Shown here: positions 27,001 through 38,257 of the stretch, piece by piece
Layout: each line of letters begins with the position of its first letter
Position numbering within the stretch: the stretch's first letter is position 1
Origin: Heterobilharzia americana
Taxonomy: Eukaryota > Platyhelminthes > Trematoda > Strigeidida > Schistosomatidae
DNA length: 64,000 bases
Assembly (NCBI GenBank): GCA_944470555.2
Contig: OX104129.1
Location: 82,234,820 to 82,298,819 of the forward strand
Direction of reading: 5' to 3'
Translations under genes and position numbers: made by a program
The notes under the pieces: generated by a model
What the model saw: the letters and a program-made list of their open reading frames with translations, nothing else
The model's database searches: none
Told to the model about the DNA's origin: nothing

Positions 27001-30000
27001 CACCGTTGATGATCTCGGCTTCATAGGAGCAGAATGGTTGGTCGATGTTTAAATCACTCTGATGACCTGTCTGGCCAAATCTACAGATCAGAATAAGTGG
27101 TTTCTAACTACTTAAGTCGTTCAGTAGTAGTATCTGTCACAAATTTAATTCAATTTATATTATAAATTACTCTGAATATGATATCAAAATTCGATCAACA
27201 GATGTAGATTTAGCACTGAACCTTTTGTTTGTTTATTTTAGGAAAACTTGCAGAAAATATTTAAAAATATCCCACCGATAACCGATCTACAGTCTCTTTC
27301 AAAACACCTTATTGAATCTAAGAAACGAATCAGGTCAGTTTCTTGAGTATGATATCACTTTCACAACCTTTTTTTCATAAATAAAAATTATGAATCTTTT
27401 TATGCAACTGTGAGAAAGACCCTTGGTGCAATATTCATTCAGTAAAGAAATGTCACCAGGCTACTGATAAGTTGTTGTTAACTACACGAAATACTTCGGC
27501 GTATCCATCTTATGAATGAGGAAGAAACAAGCGAAACATGTACACTGATACATATGAAAAATTCAACAGTTTGATTTTGGGAAATCCAAAGATTAAAAAG
27601 AATGATCTGGTTTGGGCATTTTTCCACTGCTATCGAACTTCTTTACTAACATATTGAGATTTGAACCTAGGGTCAATCACTTCAAACACCAACACATTAT
27701 CTACCAGGCTAATGAGTGATGATAACCACTCAGTGGCCTAAAAGATAACGCTCTAGAATTAAGAAAGTCTGGGCCTGTGTTCGAATCTTCATGGGAACAA
27801 CATCACTCATTGGGAAGCTAGCACTTCCGACCAAAGAGTCTCAGATATGACGAAATGTGTGTACTACATTTCACTACTATCCGGTACCCATTACTAACAT
27901 CTCAACTGGAAATATAAAGGCATCCGCATAGAGGCCCATATGCCAACAGTGGATGACCAATTTAGTCCAGTCAACAACGGAGATACACTAGCTATTACAT
28001 CGAAGAAAATACACAATAGTTTGTTAATAGAGCCTTTTATATGAAAATAGTAAGTGACAAATATGCACATTGAGAAGTCAGTAATTCTTGATTGAACAAG
28101 CTGTGCAATTTTTGCTTTCTTTCTAAAGACAAAATTTCAAGTTTACGCATGCATATGTGTTCACGGAAAAAGTAAAATCAGTAAGATCAAAACATTTCAG
28201 GTTGGTATTCTCATAGACTGACACTGGTATGAGAAACTTTAGAAACTTAAGAGCACTAGACAGCCGTTTCGTCCTGGAACGGGACTCCTCAGCAGTGCGT
28301 TCCCATGACCAACAAACACTAGATTAATTCAGTTTCAAGGTTTGTGGAGCCAACCAAGAGAAATATGAGGACAGTCACTCAATGACAACAGCGCTTGGGG
28401 GTGAACTGGCAGAAGTAGGAACATTAGATCACGACTCAATCACCCAATAGTAACGTGCTGGTCACTGAATCTGAGGATCCTGGGTTCGATCCCTGGCGGG
28501 GTGGGGTAGTAGGTGCGCGTGGCTGAGGAGTTCCATACTAGGACCAGTGCTCTCAGGTTTCCAATGTTCCTCCAACCAATGCCAGTCCATAATCAATAAC
28601 AACCTGAAATCAATAAATCCTCACAAATCTCATGATTGAATCTAAACATTTGATTTAAGTAATTAACTACTTTTTTAGAATGTGCACGCAACATGCTTGT
28701 AAAACATTCTACCGATTAATTAATTAGGTTTTAGGGCGTGTAATCATCAGAGGAACGTGTTGTTCAAAACAAGACGATGAAAACGCTGGATAAAGTTTTC
28801 GCTGTTTTTGGTTCCCTCCAGAACATGAGGAGAATGGTGTTACTTAAGACATGGAATTGAGCCGACAAAATAAATCTAGCTGGTTAGTGAAATTAACATT
28901 GAATGCATGAAATAAGCATGAAGGAGTGCTGGGTATTCAGTTTTCTTATAGATGCTGAAATTGTCCATTACTATGATAAAAAAGACTTTTTGTACTGAGT
29001 TATTTGAGTTAACAGCTTGTTTCTCATACATTTTTGTAGTTGATGTTTGAAGTGCGAGGACGAGAACTTTCTTTCCGAACGTCTAAGGGCATTAAGGATG
29101 CACAGATAGAGTGGAACCGTGAAGGTTTTCAAAAAAAACAAACACCTCGTCAGAACCATCTTCCGATTTCTTACAGTTTTCTAATGAATAAAGTTGAAAG
29201 TGTTATGGAGTGATGATTAAAAGTGAAATGGAGATGTGTTTTACAACAGGATTCGAACCAGCTGTTTTCATATAACTTGGCTGGTAAATCACCAAATCAT
29301 CTACCAGTCCCAGTTGCTGATCACATCTTAATTTCACTTCAATCAGTAATGGATTTGTCTGACTGCTATGTGAATCCGTGATGTCACTGTCTGTTTATCG
29401 TTATTACATTGGCTGACAGGCTGATAACGTGGATGCGGCTAGTTTAAATCCTGCTGTGACCTAAATTCTCACCTCATGTTCAATCATCAATGTAGAAATA
29501 ATACCAGTAAATCAAATCGCGGCTATTTCAGATAGCCTCAAGAAATTGCATGAAGTTTCAATAAAGTCACTTGTTGATTTTTATCCTATTCATACTAGCT
29601 TTCTTTGTGATCAATGGCTGGAAGTACTACGCCTTAATCTAGGTCTTCAACGGTATCGCATTCCATCACCTAGAAGTACACGTGAATTCCTTCGTTACAA
29701 GGTAAGTGTGTTACAATGAAAAATGCTCCTCTTGTCCGCTTGTCTGTTATAGATTTTCATCTGTTTCATTGTAAATCACATTTTTACTTCAAGGAGCATA
29801 TCGAAGCATTACCATACACTTGTAAAGTGTCAGTATGAATAAATACTTGATGGATTCCATTTAAATAACTAAAAATCCCTCATTTGGCAACTGAAAATTA
29901 AAAAAGGTTACAACGGAGATAAACATCTTTTCAACGACTCATCTTCACAGTTATACATTCCGAAGTATAAGTACATGAGTGAAGTGAAAGAATGTTCCAG

Positions 30001-33000
30001 ACAAGTTCCTTGTCAAAGTTTAAACTTTATCAGGAGGCATATGTGGGGAATGAAACGATATTACGTAACACAAGATGTGATCCAAACAGTTTTTTATAAA
30101 ATTCGGTGAGCAGTAAGACTTGATATCTTGTAGAAATAAATAAATGCATGAATAAGTAAACAAATAAAGTACAACAATAAAACAGAAACAGAAGTGCAGA
30201 GTGTCTGATGTAAGCCACGATACACAGTGCGTATACATGTTTCTTTTGAATACACAAATAAAGTTTGAAGCTGTGAATTGGTAAAGCTGAGGCTTTCCCT
30301 AAGTGTCAAATCCTAACCCTCTTTTGAACGGTTCTATTGAACTTTGCAGAAAACCTTGAACGAGGTTTCTCGAAGAACCCCATTCCTACAGCCTACGTGG
30401 TGTTCAACGATGGAGCTTGAGATAGTTCTGTGCTCACCTTTCAGCAACCAGGATAGGTAATGTTTAAGAACATGTTCTACAAGTAAGTCCATAACGCAGC
30501 CGATGGACTGAGATATACAATAACAAGTGAACCTGTAAATATACTTTGATGAGGTCCAGTGCGTTAGCTTATTTTTTACTCACTGACGAATCACCTTTTG
30601 ACATGAGAACACAATATGGAAGCTCACAGAATGCTCTAGATAAGGACTTTGACTAACGTTGACGAAGGATGTCCACGATAATATCATCTTCGAAGCTGCT
30701 TGAATCTGTCCCACAGCCTACTTTTTGTTTATATTTTTCTTTACGAATACGGATTGGTAGCCATACCTTAACAGCATTTTTCGGAGGCTTTCTAATTCTT
30801 GAATAAGTGTATCATCACTGCATATCTTTCTTAATCTTGATGTTTACTGAATACACCACACGGTATTATGCACTATATAACACAATTTACTGTCCATAGT
30901 CTTATAAAGTCGGATCCAAAACCTTTAGACACCTCTTGATATAGGTGGTGAAATTTTCTATATATTTGCAAGAGCTTCGAATAGGGGTTTATGAAGACCA
31001 GATGATTCCGAAATATTTTCATTACTATCTAGCAGCATTAGGAGAATTATCAGTAGCCTGAGAGCGCTGTACAGCTGTTTCGTCTCCGTTAAAGATCCCT
31101 TAGCACTGCATACCCACAACCCCTTGAAGCAGTGATTTCAGGAATATCAGGCCATTCATCCAATGGGTTAACATCAAACGGCTTACATTTTTCTACTTCT
31201 GTCAATTCGACATGTAGTAAAACCGCCATCGCCGAGTATTTGTTCTCACAACCAAAGTGTTTGACCCTGCACTTCATGGTTTCTCGTTACAACTTTAAAA
31301 AACTCATCTTGCAGCAAGTCACTAATAAGCATTTAGAGTTATTCAGTCAATGGTTTATGAAGACTGATTGGTTTTAAATAGGTTTTCGTTATATGTTACC
31401 AATCTCTGGCTCCACCCCACTAAGTTTCTCTTTGGGGACTCTCACTCTGTTCCACCATATTGTGTACTTGTATGTAATAGCGTGTATAACAACAGCCCAG
31501 CGTCTTTTAGATTCTTTATCCTACTAGGATCTAGCAACCTTGATGTAGCTCGGACAGTCTAATTCACTCTAGTCGACCACTTTGACATATGTATTTGAAT
31601 TCACAATTATCACAAGGGACATGGTCAGCTGCATTTTATTTATTGATTATTAATTTGTTCCTTGGGTTCCTAATGGAACATAGGGCTTCAGTAGCACGTC
31701 TCTAGTGCACTCTCTTCTCGAAATTCTTTTGAACCTGGCTACACGATACCCCACAACCTCTCATTTCCTCCTCACACGATCTCCTCCATATCACCCTCGC
31801 CTCAAACACCCAACTCGTCGTTTCACATTCGGCTTCCACTCGAGTACCTGATCTGGCAAGTGATGTCCACAGTCCGGATTTTCAACACCAACACCAGTCA
31901 AGTCAGTGCTTCTATATGGTTCAGAGACTTGGCGCGTTACGAAAGGCATTTCCGACAAACTACAGACATTCATAGACAACTGTCTACGCTGGCTCGTTAC
32001 TGAAGATCAGATGGCCAGAATAATAAGAATAAGCAACAACGAACTCTGACTGGCTGACTGGCAACGAACCAACCAACAACCTGTCGCTGAACAAATGTGC
32101 ATTGGAAGAAGGTGGAGATGGATTGGGCATGCACTGAGAGGGCCGATTGGGGACATCAGGCGTCAGGCCAGGTACTCGAGTCGAAGCTGCATGTGAAACG
32201 ACGAGTTGGGTGTTTGAGGCGAGGGTGATATGGAGGAGATTGTGTTAGGAAGAAATGAGAGGTTGTGGGGTATCGTGTAGCCAGGTTCAAAAGAATTTCG
32301 AGAAGAGAGTTCACTGGAGACGTGCTATTGAAGCCCTATGTTCCATTAGGAACCTATGGGACAAATAAAAATAAGAATAAAATAGTAGTACTTATTATTT
32401 TATTCGTTTGATTGATAATGTTGTTTCACAACGTTTTAGGGTATCCGTTTTCCACTAAAACCTGTTTTATTCTGGAGATTTCATTTCTTAAATCATTAGG
32501 ATCGGTTACGATGTTTTTTGTGCTCTGTTTAGTAGGTTCTACGTGACACTAGCTTTTATGTTAGTTGAATCATCCGACTGAAAGTTTAAATATTTATCGG
32601 AATGTCCTGCTTTTCTGAATATCTTCATTATGAATTTACCTTCAGTCGTTCTTCGGATAAGATGGTCTAAAAATTTTGGAGTGCCGTCCTTAGATACTAG
32701 TTTACTGATGAATTTAATGGAATCTGAAATAGAATTTACATGTTCTAAAAATGTTTTTTTGTCCTCTCTCTTAAGAATAAAAAAATGCTTCATTCATATT
32801 GCTACATCAAATTCTGGATTGATATTGGATACATCTTGGAGATCTCTCTTCCAATGCTTCCATATAGATATGAATAAGAATTTATATATTCCGGTGAAGA
32901 AGCTGTGGTTTACGCAGCAAAATTTTCAGAAATATCCTATTTTGATTTCCTGAACACACTGGGATTATATTAAAATATCTTCTTATAATGTCTGAATTCT

Positions 33001-36000
33001 TGCCTCAGATTTTGTGTCTCAATAGTACAGTTATTCTGCTCTTTGACTAAGACATTCTACGAATCCTAGGTAGACTGATAGGGGTGTGTTATCTAAGGTC
33101 AAAGTAACAATTTAAATATGACAGTGTTTTATAGTTCTCAGTGTGTAAACTTCCATCTTGTTTACTTTTTATCCCAAAGTTTGAAATCACCACTTCCTCT
33201 TCATCACTTTCTAACTTATAAGTAGGTTGGCTTGAGTTCAGTACTGTTATCACGCATGTGAAGAACTCGCTAGTCTGCTACAATTTCAGTATTGTAAATG
33301 TACCAGCTACACACCTTCAACTACATTCTTGATGCAGGGATTATTGTTTCAAGTAGCATCTGTTCTCATCTATCCATTGGTGTGGTTTTGAAGACAGGAA
33401 ATATTGGTAGTCCCATGGTAACTCATTCTATCCATTTTACCAATCTACTTTGAAATTAATATACTGTAGACATCAGGGATAACTACAATCTTATCAAAAT
33501 CTCACCATTTAGTGACTTATTGCGAAATGTAACCTCACAATAAACATTCCGTTCATTTCCAATTATCTCCAGAGCTATGTCGGCCAGTATATTAGTATAC
33601 AGGCTAGTTACATCAAAAATAAACATTTTGGTCACTTTCATCCAACCTATGCTTAAAGTTTTTGAGCATTCTACTGTGCGTAGAACTGAAAGCAGGTAGA
33701 ATAGAAGTTAAGAATTGTCATACAGTGGAACAATATTATATACTGGATAATGTTTTGAACAAAAATTATCATCCATATTCCGTATTAGATAACTACAACT
33801 TTGATATATAGTTTATATAGTTCTTATCCTCTCTCACTCTTTGTGATAAGGATAGAAGAATTTTCTGTATATCTGGAACAGATGCAGAATCATTCTTACT
33901 GCATGTATTTGGTGTTGATTCAACGGACAAAGACCGGGTTATCAATGGTTCCCTGCATTCGACTAAGTGTTTGATACCGTCAATCTGGTCAGACTTCTCT
34001 CCACAAGCATAAGTAATGGAAGTAATAAAGGTGACAAAGTTGAGTGAGAACTCAAAGCCTATACTGTGTTACAACACAAAGAAAGCAACTGGAAAGCGTT
34101 TTGAAGATTTCTGAAAAAGGCTGAGATTACAGTGACATTTAAACCGGCAAAAACTAGCTTGGAAACAAGCTTTGTAGATTAGAAGATCTTACAGATCCAA
34201 TTAAACATAACAATTTAGTTTACCAAATCTCTTGCAATGATTGCGAGGTCAAATAGATGTGTCAAAGTGTCGATCAGGGTTTATCAAATCAACAGAGCAC
34301 GAATTCCTAGCTAAATCAAGATTAATAGATCTAAATAAGATAAGGAACTTCTAGAAAAGCTCGGCTATACGTGTGCAGGCAATCATACAATAGGGTAGGG
34401 CAGAATGATGGCATTAAAAATTAAATATGCGATTGAAACTTGAGCATAATGACCATTCACTACAGTGACCGCTTTCAGTTGTTCACACCAGTGTTTGAGA
34501 TCGTGAAAAATGCTTCGAAAGTAGTGCACAAAACCACAGTATTTCTGTTACATTACGATAACCTGAGAAAAACCATTACGTTATTAGATGGCGTTGTTTT
34601 AATCGACTACTTTTACTGAATACCTTTCCCAGGATTCGTGTTCTTTGATACTTGTAATCTCCTGTTGCTCTACGGAGTCAGGCTGCTGAACCTTTGCCAG
34701 CAGATGGGCTTCTATGCAGAGGCTTAGATACTGTCTGATTACTCGTTGTAATCCCCTTGACGATTAGTAGCAGAATCTCGGGCAGTATCAAGGCGTTCAC
34801 ATATGAGGTAATTTGCTAATAGAGGTCGAGCAGTTCGACCCTAAATAGTGACATAAGACTACAAGTATCAAACAACTGATACCTGCTGCACAACAGTTGG
34901 CTGTCATGCCGCAGTGGATAATGCTTTGCCGTTTGAAGTGAAGGGCAATGGATACGAATCTCAGTGGGAACAACATCACACACTAAGGCATGTCCAGCTA
35001 ACGAGTCCTAACTGGGGGCAAAAGTGCGTCCTGGATTTCACTGCTGAGTTCATGCGATTCTCAAAATGTTCTTAAACCTTGTGTGTATCGAATTCTTCAT
35101 CTCAAATAATTACTCGACATCCTCGATATCCAACAACTGGCGGCCTGCTTGAACTCTGGGCTACCGTTTTCTGTCACCGAGTATATTGCATCAAATTTCT
35201 TATTTCTATACTCTTTTAATCGTTTAATTATGTCAACCAATCGTATTGTATATTCTCGTGCGTTTTTAAAATCATTACAACCTATCGCTTCGCAAGTTGA
35301 TAGGAAATTTAAGAAGAAGCACCACGGTGGATGGCAACGAGCTCTGAAGCGTATGACCATAGATCAAATGACTATTCCGGAAATACTTAGCACAAACTGC
35401 AGGTCGTTGCCGAATAAAGTTGATTACCTTCAGTCACTCTTGTCCACAAATGTTTATCGAAACACGGGTGTAATAATGCTGCAGGAAACATGGCTTCATA
35501 ATCTGTATGATGATGACTTAGTCTGCTTAGATGGTTTCAAATTATTTCGACAAGATCGAAGCTTTTCGAAGAAGAAATGTGGTGGTGGTGTAGCAACATT
35601 TATTAGTACTAACTGGTCGTCCTCCAACTATGTATGCTTCTGCTTCTCTAACGAAAAAATTGAGTGCATTACCATCAAATGTCGTCCCAAACATTTGAGC
35701 AAATACAAATACATATATATCACAAACATGTATGTCACACCTGACTGCAGTTTCTCAGATTTGTCAACTTTTGCTGATAAATTCACTGAATTTGCTGCTC
35801 CGGTTCTGGGAAACTCCTTGTCTATTGTCTGTGGTGATTTTAACTCATGTGACTACAGTTTTCTATTATCATTGGGTCATAAAAATATGGTTAACTTTTC
35901 CACTCGTCTTGACAACACCTTAGACTTTGCATTTACAAATGAACCTGGCATATATGAAGCCCGTAAACGGGCTCCACTGCTAATTCCGACCACTGTATCG

Positions 36001-38222
36001 TTCGTGTTTTGCCTAAAGTGTACGGAAAATTATACAAGAAAGCTTTTGCATACCTTTCAAGGAAAGTTCAATACAGATGCTATTCACAAGAAAATATATT
36101 ACGTTTGAGAAGCATGCTTATAGAAACGGACTGGGATATATTTGCTGATGAAGTTTTAGACAACACTATTACCAATATCACAAGCTATCTCAGATTCTGT
36201 CTCGATATCTGCTGCCCTACTGAAACAATTTACATGAGATTTGACAGACTTTCCTCTCCTCATCTCAAGAGGCTTCGGAGAGAAAAGGAAAGGTTGTATA
36301 AGGCGAGAGATCACCCTGGCGTTAAAAGGCTTAACTGCCTAATTAAGTCTGAAATACAACGTCTGAATACTATATACAAAGAGAAGTTCTTATCGTGTAA
36401 GAACTCTTCCAATATATGGAAATTATTTAAAGAGCTTACTGGTAAAAAACAGATGACAACACAAACTCGTTCGGATGTCTGCGCGTTAAACAAGTCATTT
36501 ATACGTCGGCAAGCTAATTTCACCCTTCCTAATGTGCAAAATCAAGTGGATAGCTGCTTTCCAGGTTTCAATACAAATGATGTATTTAAATGTCTAAAGT
36601 CTTTGAATCCCTCCCAAAGCTTAGGTCCTGATGGTGTTTCTAGTATCATATTTAGAAAATGTGCAGATATTTTGTGTCATCCACTTACAGATATCTTCAA
36701 TGTATCGTTCTCTAAAAACATAATACCCACTGCTTGGAAGCAGATAAAAATTGTACCTGTGCCTAAGCCATCTTCTGGATCAGATGTTACTTTTCGACCC
36801 ATCGCTATAACTTCCCCTTTTCTGAAGACAATGGAGAAATTACTTCTGCTTGTGATTGAGCCTTCATTGATGGCCTTCAGAGATCCAAAACAGTTTGCTT
36901 ACAAACACCGGAGGAGTACTTTAGATGCAGCTACTGTCTTGCATCATAATATTGTTTCTAGTCTCGACAAAGGTGTTAAGTATGTCCGTTGTGCCTTTTT
37001 GGATTACTCATCAGCCTTTGACTCTGTTCCTAGACCACTTTTGTTAAATAAGCTTGCCATAGCTCACACTGATCCATGGGTTACAAAATGGCTGCATTCT
37101 TATTTTTCTGAAAGGAAACAGTACACTATTCATAAAGGGATGCGCTCCACTTCATTGCTTACTGAAGCTGGTGTGCCTCAAGGTGCTGTACTTTCTCCTT
37201 TTCTGTTTTCCTTTTTTTGCACGATTTGCCTTATTCTGTTGAAACTAATTTTATCAAGTATGCTGACGACCTGACGATTTCTATTCCAGTAAACTCTTCT
37301 TTGGATTGCTCGAAATTAAATGAATTCTTGTCTGAAGTTGGTAAATGGTCTCTCTCAAATGGTCTCAAACTAAACCCCTCTAAATGTCAGACCGTTAATT
37401 TTAGCCTCAGGCGTAAACAAGACTTATGTGAGCTGCTTAAATCTCATGACGCCTGCTGCATCAATGGTATTTCTGCAGAAAGTAAATCGAGTGTGAACTA
37501 TCTTGGGTTGCGTTTTACTTCTGACCTTTGTTGGTCGTCCCATATTTTATTGACTTGTAAAAAAATCTTTCGTTTAACTTATTACGTAAAGAAATTGAGG
37601 CTTTCTGGTATAACTCAACTGCTTCTTTTACAATTTATTAATTCCTGCATTTTACCTATTCTTCTCTATTGTTCCCCATTAATCTTTCCTGGTCTTCTTA
37701 AAAAGGACTATGTTATGTTGCGTAGGGCTTTGAAGACCGTCAGCAGGGTGAGTGGTGTGTCTCTGGCTCAACTGATTAACACTGTAGTTGATCGACATAT
37801 AAATTCCTGCAAGCTACTAGCTACAGAAATTTTAACTGACAGTGAGCATCCACTTCATTTACAGCTCTCTCCATGTATCTCCTCAGGGAGGACAAGGAGA
37901 AACTACATAAGACTGTATGCTCGTACAGCTAAGTATAAGAATTCGACTGTACCTTACCTTGCACGCATATTTTGTGAGGAAAAAAGTGTTAGAACAGAAA
38001 TCACACATCAACTTTGTGACAGTTAAAAATCTCATTTCAATAATTTAACTTACAATGCAAAATTTTCTCGTTTTTAATATTCTTCACATAACTTAAATTT
38101 TTATAATAAAACAATTCAGAAGGCTGCAAAGTAGTATGTATATGCATATATTTTGTTGTTATTGCAATATATATTACGCTGAGAATTCCAAATTGTACCA
38201 CAAATTGTTTGGAATAAAGTGA

Positions 38223-38257
<35 letters not shown>

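Larger units (their letters stand above)
10875..27241 (+). other. 16.4-kb intron between exons b and c, transposon-filled
   Basis: Contents in order: SINE-A copies in reverse orientation (11205-11405, 11990-12110, 12189-12300, 12585-12760, 13165-13290), an RTE-1 copy, a (TA)n/(AG)n microsatellite, a nested RTE-1-in-Penelope block with foldback repeats (16.4-20.0 kb), two more RTE-1 copies and a long reverse RTE-1 copy inserted in another Penelope remnant. 14640-15040, 15115-16350, 20030-21200, 21800-22140 and 26640-27240 show nothing I can identify. Confidence 0.6.
27334..29535 (+). other. intron between exons c and d with SINEs
   Basis: It contains SINE-A (27725-27995), SINE-C (28195-28650), a tRNA-like reverse relic at 29230-29340 and a SINE-E-like copy ending at about 29510. 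28660-29220 shows nothing beyond a chance reverse ORF. Confidence 0.55.
35048..38257 (+). mobile_element. CR1/Jockey-group LINE, nearly full length, two frameshifts
   Basis: One non-LTR retrotransposon occupies the intron in the same orientation as the gene. It encodes an apurinic-type endonuclease followed by a reverse transcriptase, then a short 3' UTR ending in (TTA)n at 38223-38257. A short unit repeat at the 3' end instead of poly(A) is usual for CR1-type LINEs. The 5' boundary is placed just after the SINE-A copy and is uncertain. Confidence 0.75.

Noticed and set aside
30020..30309. Three overlapping - strand ORFs of 71-75 codons in different frames
   Set aside because: They are T-rich low-complexity sequence with no splice support and no protein-like pattern; overlapping frames cannot all code.
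35097..35360. - strand ORF of 87 codons over the start of the CR1-like LINE
   Set aside because: It is the antisense shadow of the LINE endonuclease frame, which has the conserved motifs.
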